Part shown: positions 16,930 to 25,576 of the stretch, piece after piece
Layout: each line of letters starts with the position of its first letter
Position numbering within the stretch: position 1 is the first letter of the stretch
Assembly: GCA_009841115.1 (NCBI GenBank)
Contig: VXML01000080.1
Span: 62,001-126,000 of the forward strand
Direction: 5' to 3'
Source of the DNA: Gemmatimonadota bacterium
GTDB taxonomy: Bacteria > Latescibacterota > UBA2968 > UBA8231
DNA length: 64,000 nucleotides
Notes under the pieces: model-generated
Told to the model about the DNA's origin: nothing
The model's database searches: none
Seen by the model: the letters and a program-made list of their open reading frames with translations, nothing else
Made by a program: the position numbers and the translations under genes

Positions 16930-17847
16930 ATGATGAAAAGCCTTTCGATTGTAGCGGTGGGGTTGATCGCCTTGGCCAATGTGGTTTCTGCTCACGTCCC
17001 TGAAGACAAGGTGTTGGGTGCTTGGCAGTGGCCCACGTCCCACCTTCCCGTCCTCGACGGCGATATCTCCGAATGGGAGGTGTTGCCCGAGGAACTATGG
17101 ATCGAGATCAACGAGCAGGATTTCGGCGGCGACTTGGGCACCACCAAGGAAATTGATGTGTCCGACATGTGGTTCCGCGTTGCCATCTCTTGGCACGACG
17201 AAACCGACCGTCTCTACTACGTCATCGACCGCTTTGACGATTTATGGGACCGCGATGGTGGAGGTTACGGTGATTCGGGCAACGATGATAGCATCGAGAT
17301 AGGAGTGGATGCCGACCACTCTGGCGACTGGTACTTCACCCTAGACCGCGGGCTGCCCGAGGAAGAGCTCATGCGGTTGGACGGTTCCCATGCGCAGACC
17401 TATCACTATCGCTGGCCAGCTATCGAGCCGGAAGGTTGGAACTGGTTCTGGATGAACTCGTCGACTTGGCACGATGAAGAGCCTTATTCCTGCTGCGCTG
17501 ATTCGTTTACCCTAGACGGCTCCCACGGCACTCAGGCCACTCTGAAAGCCGAGTGGTACACGGTAGCATGGGACGACTTCAACTTCCAAGGCCCCGAACA
17601 GAGCGTCCAACACGACCTCGTCGAGCTCGAAATTATCGGCCTTGGGATCGCAGTGATCGACAACGATATAAGTCCATCCCAGGATGACAAACGCTTCGGT
17701 CGTTTTATATTGGGTGGCCAGAACGATGTATTCGGAAATGCTAGTTCGTTTACCGATTTCGTGCTGCTCCCAGTTGATGAGGAGCGTTTGCCAACCGCGG
17801 TCGAGAGCGATACTTGGGGCAGCATCAAGTCCTATTTTATGGAATAA
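16930..17847 (+). CDS. Secreted CBM9-like domain protein
   Basis: 305 aa exported protein. A signal peptide (MMKSLSIVAVGLIALANVVSA) is followed by a carbohydrate-binding-module-9-like domain: LDGDISEWEVLPEELW, then DMWFRVAISWHDETDRLYYV, typical of the DG.(I/L)..W and strand-rich opening of CBM9. Acidic clusters (DRDGGGYGDSGNDDSIEIG) could bind calcium. There is no FlgD-like tail and no catalytic domain. It stands alone between its own promoter and a strong terminator, and lies convergent to the five-gene surface operon, so a role in sugar capture is plausible but unproven. Confidence 0.72.
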   Translation: MMKSLSIVAVGLIALANVVSAHVPEDKVLGAWQWPTSHLPVLDGDISEWEVLPEELWIEINEQDFGGDLGTTKEIDVSDMWFRVAISWHDETDRLYYVIDRFDDLWDRDGGGYGDSGNDDSIEIGVDADHSGDWYFTLDRGLPEEELMRLDGSHAQTYHYRWPAIEPEGWNWFWMNSSTWHDEEPYSCCADSFTLDGSHGTQATLKAEWYTVAWDDFNFQGPEQSVQHDLVELEIIGLGIAVIDNDISPSQDDKRFGRFILGGQNDVFGNASSFTDFVLLPVDEERLPTAVESDTWGSIKSYFME

Positions 17848-17877
17848 ACCTTCTCGCTGTATCTTTTACGATCCCTA

Positions 17878-17913
17878 AAAAAACTGTGCTCGGGTATCCG
17901 GGCACAGTTTTTT
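17878..17913. terminator. Bidirectional Rho-independent terminator
   Basis: Hairpin with stem CTGTGCTCGG/CCGGGCACAG (one G-T pair) closed by a four-base loop and flanked by an A-run on the left and a T-run on the right, so it can stop both the CBM9-like gene and the convergent surface operon. Confidence 0.92.
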
Positions 17914-17968
17914 ATTTTTGCGCATCACCATAAGCTATCTCTAACACCGACGTATTTGAGGCGACCTT

Positions 17969-19921
17969 TTAATAGGCGATGGAAATGACGCGCTGCGCTG
18001 AATCACGGCCTTTGTCTGCATCCACCTCCATGCGAAGAAGGTAAATGCCTAGGGGTAGTATCTCGCCTTGACTGTTGCGACCATCCCAAATAAACGAAAA
18101 GCGGCCGCTCAGGTTTTCGCTCCTGTGTATCGTTGCCAGTTTCCTGCCTGACAGGTCGTATAGTTCCATAGCTACCGACGCTGGGCTCGTCAGATTTAGC
18201 AGGTCGTAAACGATCCGCACCGCATCGTTAATCCCGTCTCCATTAGGGGTAAAAGCTGCTGGGGAAAGCCGCAGTGTCCAGATCGTCTCCTGTCGCAACT
18301 GGCTCAGGTCCACCTTCAGGGTATTGGTGTCAGTTAGTGGGTCCGCATCGCCGGGTGCTACTGCCTGATGCATCTCGTGTGGTCGCGTGCTGTCGAAGAC
18401 CCGTCCCGCAAAGATAGTACTGAATTTGAACACCTCTGCCCGAAAATCTATTTCGATCAATTCACCTGTGCGCTCGAAATCAATCCTCGGGAACTGCACG
18501 GCAAACCCGTTGTCTGCCTGATGCCTTATCTCGAATTCCACTGGGGTGCCGCTGATACGCACCGCGTCCACCCCTTTAAGGGCTCCGGGTACGTCGATCT
18601 CGATACTGTCAAAACCTAGGTCATCGGGTGCAATTTGAGGACGTAGTTTGTAGGTAAAATTGGATTCTTCACCCGCAGGCACTGCCACTGGAGTGATCTC
18701 AGCGAGAACTTGACTGGCCACCGGCGGTACCGACACCCCAAACTGAAGGTAATCCAGCCGGGCACCAGCTTGCACCGCAGAGGTGAAGTCGATCTGGAAC
18801 TGGATAAACTGCTGTGGTTTGGAACTCACTAGGGGGCTACTCATGGCCTTGAAGTCGTATGGGGCTGACCAGAAGCTCCAGTTTTCACCGTCATGAGTAA
18901 TCCCTGCCTTTTCGTTAAACGATAGTCTCTGGTAGGTTTGCCTGGTCAGTTCTGCGCCGTTGGCATCTAGGCGGGTGCGCTCGCTGCCGCGCTCGGTGAA
19001 GCGCCAGTACGTGTTCGGTTCGCTATCGTCGCCGCTGCGCGACTTTAGGTCGATTTCGGCCTCTGGGTCAACGCGGCCGGACCATGATATCCTTCCCAGA
19101 GTGGCCGGAGCGCCCAAGTCGATGATATTGGATACATAGCTTGCGAAGGGTGCATAGCCGATTCCGTAGATCTCGAACTCGGCGATCTCCCAGACATTGC
19201 GGGTGTTTTCGAAAGCCTGAAAGACCAATTTGCGGGAAGGCATCTGTGGCAGTTGCAGATCGACGACGGCTTCGGTGTTTTCTCTGATATCGTGGATCAG
19301 GTCGAAGTCGCCGGCACTCTGCGTGGGACAACTGGGGCACACGCGGAAGAGTACGTTAAATTCTCGCGTGCCATCTTTGAGTGAATCCCCGTCGCTGATA
19401 CCGATCTTGAACTTCTGCACAAATCGGTCGCTTAGGAACTGGTCGCGCGGATAGAAGCGAACCCTGTGGAGGATCACCCTACCGCCAAAATCGAAAAGCA
19501 AGTTTTTTTCGGTGGCCGAATACGAGGCGAAGCGGCCGTCCCCTAGGTAGATGGTGCCCGGATCTTGGTCGAATATCAAGGCATCCTCATCGCCGTGCTT
19601 TTCCCAGCCGCGGAAACTCAAGTTCTCTATCTGGCCGCCGCGCTCCTCGATCAGCGGCGTGAGATTGAGATTGGGATCAAGGCGCAGAGGAGAGACCGAA
19701 TCAGGACTCACCTGCACCAATTCCGCTTTGCCGTACAGATTTTCTTCTATCGCTTCCCAAGATAGCTGCACGAACTCGTGCGGTATCTCCTCCTCGGGAG
19801 CGGGCAGGTATTCGCCGCCGATTCGGTATATAGTGAGGGCTGTAGGGCGCTCTCCATAGCCTGCACTGAGCAAGATTAGCAGGGCAACCAACAGACTGGG
19901 GAAAAAACGCTCTCTAGTCAC
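17969..19921 (-). CDS. Secreted discoidin-like protein with FlgD-type C-terminal tail (666-aa ORF)
   Basis: Exported protein and last gene of the surface operon. With the GTG start used here (VTRERFFPSLLVALLILLSAG) it has a good signal peptide and about 650 aa; a TTG 16 codons earlier is the alternative. The middle holds a discoidin-like, F5/8-type region (LLFDFGGRVILHRVRFYPRD, WEIAEFEIYGIGYAPFASYV). The end is an Ig-like FlgD/CHU_C tail (SPAAFTPNGDGINDAVRIVY, LYDLSGRKLATI, GIYLLRMEV). Homologous in layout to the 843 and 754 aa proteins upstream. Probably a surface adhesin or glycan-binding protein; no enzyme motif is seen. Confidence 0.75.
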   Translation of the reverse strand: MTRERFFPSLLVALLILLSAGYGERPTALTIYRIGGEYLPAPEEEIPHEFVQLSWEAIEENLYGKAELVQVSPDSVSPLRLDPNLNLTPLIEERGGQIENLSFRGWEKHGDEDALIFDQDPGTIYLGDGRFASYSATEKNLLFDFGGRVILHRVRFYPRDQFLSDRFVQKFKIGISDGDSLKDGTREFNVLFRVCPSCPTQSAGDFDLIHDIRENTEAVVDLQLPQMPSRKLVFQAFENTRNVWEIAEFEIYGIGYAPFASYVSNIIDLGAPATLGRISWSGRVDPEAEIDLKSRSGDDSEPNTYWRFTERGSERTRLDANGAELTRQTYQRLSFNEKAGITHDGENWSFWSAPYDFKAMSSPLVSSKPQQFIQFQIDFTSAVQAGARLDYLQFGVSVPPVASQVLAEITPVAVPAGEESNFTYKLRPQIAPDDLGFDSIEIDVPGALKGVDAVRISGTPVEFEIRHQADNGFAVQFPRIDFERTGELIEIDFRAEVFKFSTIFAGRVFDSTRPHEMHQAVAPGDADPLTDTNTLKVDLSQLRQETIWTLRLSPAAFTPNGDGINDAVRIVYDLLNLTSPASVAMELYDLSGRKLATIHRSENLSGRFSFIWDGRNSQGEILPLGIYLLRMEVDADKGRDSAQRVISIAY

Positions 19922-20022
19922 GGCCGCACTTCTTACTCCTTCCTTCGGCAACCGGATCAGTCGCCGCAATAGTTTGCAAAGTCTTGCGCTGGTCAGAGCG
20001 CAGTTTTGGTCCCCAAGGCAGA

Positions 20023-22554
20023 TCAGTAGCTTACGCCTATGGAGCGCACGACGGTCTCGTCCCCGACGACCGCTCCGAATGTATTAGCAGCGATCTGCAG
20101 ACGGGCAAAGTAGATTCCCGGGGGTACCACCATGCTCTTACTGTCTCTGCCGTCCCAGCCGATCTCATAACTTCCCGTGCTCAAGGGGCGTTGTTCGGCT
20201 AGGTGCCGCACTGCCCGGCCGCTGAGATCGTAAACGGTTACTTCCACCGGGCTAGAAGAGCTCAAACGAGTGACCCGGAATGAGAAAACCACCTCGTCGT
20301 TGATCCCGTCGCCGTTGGGGGTGAAGACGAGGGGCTGCACCTCGATCCCGGTGATCAGCTTTTTGATCTTGAGTGTGCTCACTATCGTGGTCGTGTTCCC
20401 TTGGACTGCCGCTAGGACATCGCCCGGATCGGCCCGCTGCCAAGTGTCCTCGCCTTGGTCGCTGTTGCGCACGGCCGGACGCAGCACAGCGCCCGAAGCA
20501 AAGAGCGCGGTCCTGAAGTCGAGCCGCAGCAGGTCAATGCCCTGATTCGGCGCTATCCTTGGAAAGGACAGACGCAGGCTGTCGGCTTGGGTGGGTACAA
20601 CGGAGACTCCTTCCACGGCCAACTCCCCATCGTTCCTGTACAAACCTACGAACTGTAGGTTCATATCGGATGGAGCTACGAGGAGCAATTCGTCGAAACC
20701 GGAATCTCTGACGGAGAACTGTGGCTCCAAGTAGAGCGAAAAGACTTGTTCCGTTCCTAGCGAGTCCACTTGAAATGGCTCGATCTCGCCGACTAGTCTG
20801 CGGACTACGGGATTGACGAAGCGCAGACGGATCGATTGGAGTGCGGCGTGGAGTTCGGGATTTGCTGAGAGCAGAGTCGCCCGTATTTTGAGGAATTCTC
20901 GCGGCGAAGGCGAAGTAATCGGGCTGCCCGTCGCCTCGCTGTAGGGTTCGCTCCAGTCGCTCCAGTCGCTTCCCGGTACATCTTCGGCAATGATATCACC
21001 TCTGAAAAGCGACAACAGGTCTTCGTATTTTTCCTTAGTCAGCTCAGTGCCGTCTTTGTGAAAATAGTGCAGCTTTTCATCCAGTTGACTGCCACTGCGC
21101 GTCTGAATCAGCACATCCGTACCTAAGGGGGTATCCGCCTGCCACTCGATGGAGAGCAGATTGCGGCTGCCTCCCAGACGGATCAGATCCGACTCTAGGA
21201 AAACCCTCGGTTGGAAACCTTCTCCGTAGAGCTGTAGTTCGGCTAGTTGGGCGCTTCCTTCCAGACTCGATAGAAACCATCTCAGTCTGAAAAAGCGCGC
21301 CGCTACCTGCGAGAAGGTATTGACTTCAAAATCCTTATAAGCGATCTCGTGCTTGCGCTGCAGCAGTTTGTTCCACTTCAGACTGCCGTCCGGAGCTAGG
21401 GAACCGTCTGAGATCTCCGCTGTATATTCGGCGAAAGACTGTCCCTGGAAAACCATTCGGTGCGTATCGATCCAGAAATGCGAACCCAGATCGACGACTA
21501 GCTGCATCTCCTCACCGATTCTGGTCGGGTCTGGAACACCCCAGGGCAGGCGCGACTTGCTGTTTGGGTCGCCATCGACGAAGTTGCCGGTTGCAGCAGC
21601 CGGCTGAGTGGTCGATAGCCGACCGCCTCGTTCGATAGCGCCGCCGACTATCTCATCGCCTTCGCTCCATACTTCCACTTCTGCCAGCCGGGGTCGCTCG
21701 CGCCGGAAATAGCGAATGTCCCCCTGCTGCTCCACCGACAGTTGTTCATAGACCTCTTTCTCGACTCTGAAACTGCCTCCGTCGGGCAGACGCTTGTAGT
21801 ATTCGATCGCACCTCGATCGGGAGCCGACAGAGCATTGTATTCTTCCTGAGTAAGTTCCTCGTTGCGGTCTAGGTTGCTGCCGCTGACGAGCACCTGAAA
21901 TAAGCGCACGGCCTGACCCTCTATTTCGCTGTCTGTTAGATCAATTTCGAAGAGCCTTTCGCTCCTGTTGGGCTGCAGGGTGCGAATCGCGGTCTTGAAG
22001 GTTGGGCGCGGAAACTGGGGCCGTTTCTGCCCGTCGGTCACGAGCAGTTCAAACAAGAGAAATGGATCTCCCTCTTGGGCGAATCGCACCACTATCTTCC
22101 TAGCGAAGACGAGCCGCCCCAAATCGACGGTGAACCACCACTCCGAAGCGAGATTGTCTGGGTTCCGAGGAGGATCAGGCTCCCAGTAGGTGCTCGGGTC
22201 GCCATCTAGAACGTGGATTACATCCTCTGGATTGGAGCCGGCTTGGATGGCATCAGTCAGACTGATTTGTTCGGGATCTTTCTTGGTTAAATTACCCGGA
22301 GGATGACGCCGTAGAAATTCAACTATATCCTCCACCGCGTTGGTCCCCCGCCGCAGTTGACGAGGCCGTACTGTGCCTGTGGTAGAAATCTCCACGGTTC
22401 CCGCGGGAAACTCCCAGTTCTGCCAGTGATTCCGGCTATTGACGAGGACCTCAGCGCTGCCGATCCGATGCCCCCGCTGCTGAGCCCAGCCTATCGTACC
22501 GGTCAGCAGCAGAGCCAATGCACTGAGTCGGCAGAACCACAGAATATGTCTCAT
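20023..22554 (-). CDS. Secreted discoidin-like protein with FlgD-type C-terminal tail (843 aa)
   Basis: Paralogue of its two operon mates. Signal peptide at residues 1-24 (LSALALLLTGTIGWAQ). Two discoidin-like regions are visible: one with STYWEPDP and WWFTVDLGRLVFARKIVVRF, and one with LVVDLGSHFWIDTHRMVF ending in LAELQLYGEGFQPRVF. The sequence NAVEDIVEFLRRHPPGN precedes the first. A mid-region SDWSDWSEPYSEATGSPI matches NWSDWSPP in the 754 aa paralogue. The tail has VFTPNGDGINDEVVFSFRV and VYDLSGRAVRHLAEQ. It lies about 50 bases downstream of the 990 aa gene. Surface-exposed binding protein is the best guess. Confidence 0.75.
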   Translation of the reverse strand: MRHILWFCRLSALALLLTGTIGWAQQRGHRIGSAEVLVNSRNHWQNWEFPAGTVEISTTGTVRPRQLRRGTNAVEDIVEFLRRHPPGNLTKKDPEQISLTDAIQAGSNPEDVIHVLDGDPSTYWEPDPPRNPDNLASEWWFTVDLGRLVFARKIVVRFAQEGDPFLLFELLVTDGQKRPQFPRPTFKTAIRTLQPNRSERLFEIDLTDSEIEGQAVRLFQVLVSGSNLDRNEELTQEEYNALSAPDRGAIEYYKRLPDGGSFRVEKEVYEQLSVEQQGDIRYFRRERPRLAEVEVWSEGDEIVGGAIERGGRLSTTQPAAATGNFVDGDPNSKSRLPWGVPDPTRIGEEMQLVVDLGSHFWIDTHRMVFQGQSFAEYTAEISDGSLAPDGSLKWNKLLQRKHEIAYKDFEVNTFSQVAARFFRLRWFLSSLEGSAQLAELQLYGEGFQPRVFLESDLIRLGGSRNLLSIEWQADTPLGTDVLIQTRSGSQLDEKLHYFHKDGTELTKEKYEDLLSLFRGDIIAEDVPGSDWSDWSEPYSEATGSPITSPSPREFLKIRATLLSANPELHAALQSIRLRFVNPVVRRLVGEIEPFQVDSLGTEQVFSLYLEPQFSVRDSGFDELLLVAPSDMNLQFVGLYRNDGELAVEGVSVVPTQADSLRLSFPRIAPNQGIDLLRLDFRTALFASGAVLRPAVRNSDQGEDTWQRADPGDVLAAVQGNTTTIVSTLKIKKLITGIEVQPLVFTPNGDGINDEVVFSFRVTRLSSSSPVEVTVYDLSGRAVRHLAEQRPLSTGSYEIGWDGRDSKSMVVPPGIYFARLQIAANTFGAVVGDETVVRSIGVSY

Positions 22555-22603
22555 ATTTTTCAGTCCCTTTTCTCAATGCGGCAGGCCAAGAGACCCTCCC
22601 TTA

Positions 22604-25576
22604 TTACAAGCCGGCGAACATCGATAGGAAGGCCAATCCCGAAGTCCGTATCTTGCGTTCATCGGTGGCTGCTTCTAAGGAGCGTCTGTCGTAGCGCAGC
22701 CCCAACTGCGTGGTTAAAGAGTACCCCGAGTACGGATGGGTAGTCGATAGTTGCAGGGCGAAAACAGTGCCACGAAAATCCCCGGTCAAAGTACCAGTAA
22801 GCAGGTTGTCCTCCTTCCCTTTGAGATTGTAGAATAGCCTCTGCTCTAAGCCTAGCTGGACGCGGGTATTTTGCAAAAAAGGCACTTCGGTTAACAAGAA
22901 AAAGAGCGCATCCCAAGTCCGCTGCGCATCCTCGTTTTGCTCAAAGGGCACGATGTGTAGGAACTCACTTTTGAATCTGGGCAAAAACGTTAGTTCTCTC
23001 CAAGTTAAATTACAATCGACTTTGTCAATTAGCCCTACCATTCCGGAAGTCCGGCGGCCATCGCGACGCTCCGCTCCCAAGGGATCAAAATCCGCTAGCC
23101 GATTCTCCTGCTCATCTAAAAAGATGTTCTCTGCTTCGTCTAGCGAGAATTTTTTGTCGATCTCTCGCTGTCTGAAAACCTCCCACTTGAATCGGTGCCG
23201 CGTACTCCACTGACGCGGGCTGGCATATTCCCAATCGATGTAGAATGTATTGATCCAAGTGTTCTCCGCAGCCAATGGATCGGGTACGGCCACATTGCTG
23301 CCGCTGGTCTCTCCGGCCTGTCCGAACAGCGTGCGGGGCATGATCCACTGGGAGAGTGGATCGGGAATATCGTCCTCGGCCTTTTTGAGCATCTCGAAAA
23401 TCCGGACCCTTCCATAGGTCGGCCAGTCCCTTTCTAGGGTGAAGATGCCGTAGGTAGTCTTATTCCTACGGTCGGTCTTTCGCTGCACTTGGTTCAGGTG
23501 CCCAAGAGTTATTTTGACTGCGGGATTGACTTGGACGCTGCTGTAGAGGTTGTAGCCCCAATGGTCTTTTTTATACGGATAGTCTGGCAAGTCGTCGTTT
23601 TCGAAGCGGTCAATCCAGCCATTGTTGTTCAGATCGATGCCGAAGAGGAACTCGGGGCGGTCCGAACTGTAGCGCAGAAACGGTTCGTCGTAGTCGGGGA
23701 AGAAGTTGGGCCGCTCACTGTTGCTGTTCTGGTTGAAATCGGAGATGAAATCGCCGTTCTCATCGTACCCGGGAAAGACTGCCGGATCGGGCACGCCCTC
23801 CTCGCGGATCGAGAACGCCGTCTGACCTGGGATCGGGATCAGGCTGCCCTGATTGAAACGAATCTGGTCTGGATGGCGGTCGTTGTCGTCGTTGTCATCG
23901 ACAAAGTCGTACAGACGGTTCGTGGCCTCGGGTGAAAAGTCAACTATGCCGCGGCCATCTACTGGCTTGACGCTGGTGCTGTATTCGTCGTCCATGCCGA
24001 AGGCCTCGGCGAACAAGCGATAGGGACCGACGCGTTTGGTCAGGTTGATCATCCAGCCGACGGCCTCTCTGCCGCCTGAAGTGCCGGCAACGGCCCGGTG
24101 TTTTTCTCGGTTGATGGCCGGATATTTGCGGTACCGGGTACTGAGATTGAACTCACCGTAGAAATCAAAGCCATAGAAATTTCGCACTTCCGCAGTGATC
24201 CCGTAGATCAGATGGGCGGTAGGCAGGCCGTAGTCGAAAACCACTTGGCGCTGGTTCAAGCGGTTCTTGATATTGCCGATGGCGCGCTCGACTAGGAGAA
24301 ATTGCGGCTGGCCATCGAGGTTGGTTTGCCGGTCGGAAGTCACCTCGACTCGGTAGTCGTTGGCCAGCACCAAGCGGAAACGCACGTTGCTGATGGCGTT
24401 TATTGCGTCTTCGGCTTCTGCTAGAGTCAGCTTGAAATGCCGCTGCATCAGGAAACGCAGGCTGCTCTCTTCGCTTTCGGTCTCACCAGGACTCAGGACG
24501 TATTTGAGGGTAATACTTTCGGCTCCGTCAGCCGTTAGGAACCCGTCGCGCACGCTGCCGCCCTCGCGTGCAGCGTGGAATCCGATGCTGCTGCCTGTGA
24601 TGACCGTATCGATGGGCACCACCTGCACGCTGTCGGCGACCTCGATCCGCTGAGGCAGGGTGGTCGTGATCTCTACATCTTCGCTAAAGAGTACAGCCCC
24701 ACCTTCATCGTCCTCTGGAGAGTCGTCGCTGAGACGCACGACCAGCAGGTTTGTTTGCCTACTTAGTTGCCCGGCAGTCAGCATGCCCTTAAAGGGATTG
24801 TCCCTGAAGCTTTCCCGCGAGCCGCGGACGTTGTGGGAATTCACCGCGGTCAGGCCCAAAGTCAGGAAATCGGTTAGGTCGGCTTCGAATCGTCCTGCTG
24901 AAAGGTTGGTGGAATTAGACAGGGCCACTGTGGGGGCCAGATAATCAATCTCGACGATTGGGGCCGAAATTCTGGAAAACAGCCCGGTGGCCCGGAAGCG
25001 GTTGCCTACTAGGCTGGTCGCGATCCCGTTAAAGCCGGCCTTGCGGAACGTCATGGGAGTCAATGTGGTGTTAATCTCGTCGCCGATGAGGATTGAGTAG
25101 CCGTAGTCCCCACTCCTGTCTTTGCCGATGACTAAGCGCTGAAACCAAGTTTCGTAGCGTCCGGGCTTGGTGAGTTGACTGCTCTGAAAGGGACGCGGAC
25201 GGGTCTGCCGCCAATCGTAGACGATCCAGCCTCGGGTGACAAACGAGCCGAAATCGTCGTAGAAATGAATCCCTTCAAGTTGGCGTTCTAGATAGCGCCG
25301 GTAGGGCTCTCGGGCGTAGTTGGTGTACTGCCACTGGCGCCGGCCGTACTCGGCGAATAATTCTTGGGGCAAATACCACCGCTGCACGCTTGGGTCCAAG
25401 GCTTCTAGCAAAATGCTCGGACCCACCGCCGTATAAGTCGTCTGTCCGCTCGTCCGCCGGCCCAAGCGGTTGCCGTAGTCCTCTGCGGCGGCGAGGGGAA
25501 GAGATAGGACGACAATTAGCGCAAGGGCTCCTGAAAAGCGGCAAATATGTAGCGCGATGTCCGGTGTCATGGTCAC
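22604..25576 (-). CDS. Large exported protein, predicted outer-membrane beta-barrel (990 aa)
   Basis: Not in a family I recognise. A signal peptide (GALALIVVLSLPLAAAE) is followed by a conserved opening shared with the 932 aa neighbour (LDPSVQRWYLPQELFAEYG, WIVYDWRQ, TTLTPMTFRKAGFNG). Central acidic motifs resemble calcium loops (YDENGDFISDFNQNSN and DLNNNGWIDRFEND). The last ~250 residues alternate polar and hydrophobic residues and end in GLAFLSMFAGL, like a barrel strand. The GTG start overlaps the upstream stop (GTGA); an ATG two codons in is also possible. About 40-45% similar by eye to its neighbour, so a tandem duplication. Confidence 0.72.
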   Translation of the reverse strand: MTMTPDIALHICRFSGALALIVVLSLPLAAAEDYGNRLGRRTSGQTTYTAVGPSILLEALDPSVQRWYLPQELFAEYGRRQWQYTNYAREPYRRYLERQLEGIHFYDDFGSFVTRGWIVYDWRQTRPRPFQSSQLTKPGRYETWFQRLVIGKDRSGDYGYSILIGDEINTTLTPMTFRKAGFNGIATSLVGNRFRATGLFSRISAPIVEIDYLAPTVALSNSTNLSAGRFEADLTDFLTLGLTAVNSHNVRGSRESFRDNPFKGMLTAGQLSRQTNLLVVRLSDDSPEDDEGGAVLFSEDVEITTTLPQRIEVADSVQVVPIDTVITGSSIGFHAAREGGSVRDGFLTADGAESITLKYVLSPGETESEESSLRFLMQRHFKLTLAEAEDAINAISNVRFRLVLANDYRVEVTSDRQTNLDGQPQFLLVERAIGNIKNRLNQRQVVFDYGLPTAHLIYGITAEVRNFYGFDFYGEFNLSTRYRKYPAINREKHRAVAGTSGGREAVGWMINLTKRVGPYRLFAEAFGMDDEYSTSVKPVDGRGIVDFSPEATNRLYDFVDDNDDNDRHPDQIRFNQGSLIPIPGQTAFSIREEGVPDPAVFPGYDENGDFISDFNQNSNSERPNFFPDYDEPFLRYSSDRPEFLFGIDLNNNGWIDRFENDDLPDYPYKKDHWGYNLYSSVQVNPAVKITLGHLNQVQRKTDRRNKTTYGIFTLERDWPTYGRVRIFEMLKKAEDDIPDPLSQWIMPRTLFGQAGETSGSNVAVPDPLAAENTWINTFYIDWEYASPRQWSTRHRFKWEVFRQREIDKKFSLDEAENIFLDEQENRLADFDPLGAERRDGRRTSGMVGLIDKVDCNLTWRELTFLPRFKSEFLHIVPFEQNEDAQRTWDALFFLLTEVPFLQNTRVQLGLEQRLFYNLKGKEDNLLTGTLTGDFRGTVFALQLSTTHPYSGYSLTTQLGLRYDRRSLEAATDERKIRTSGLAFLSMFAGL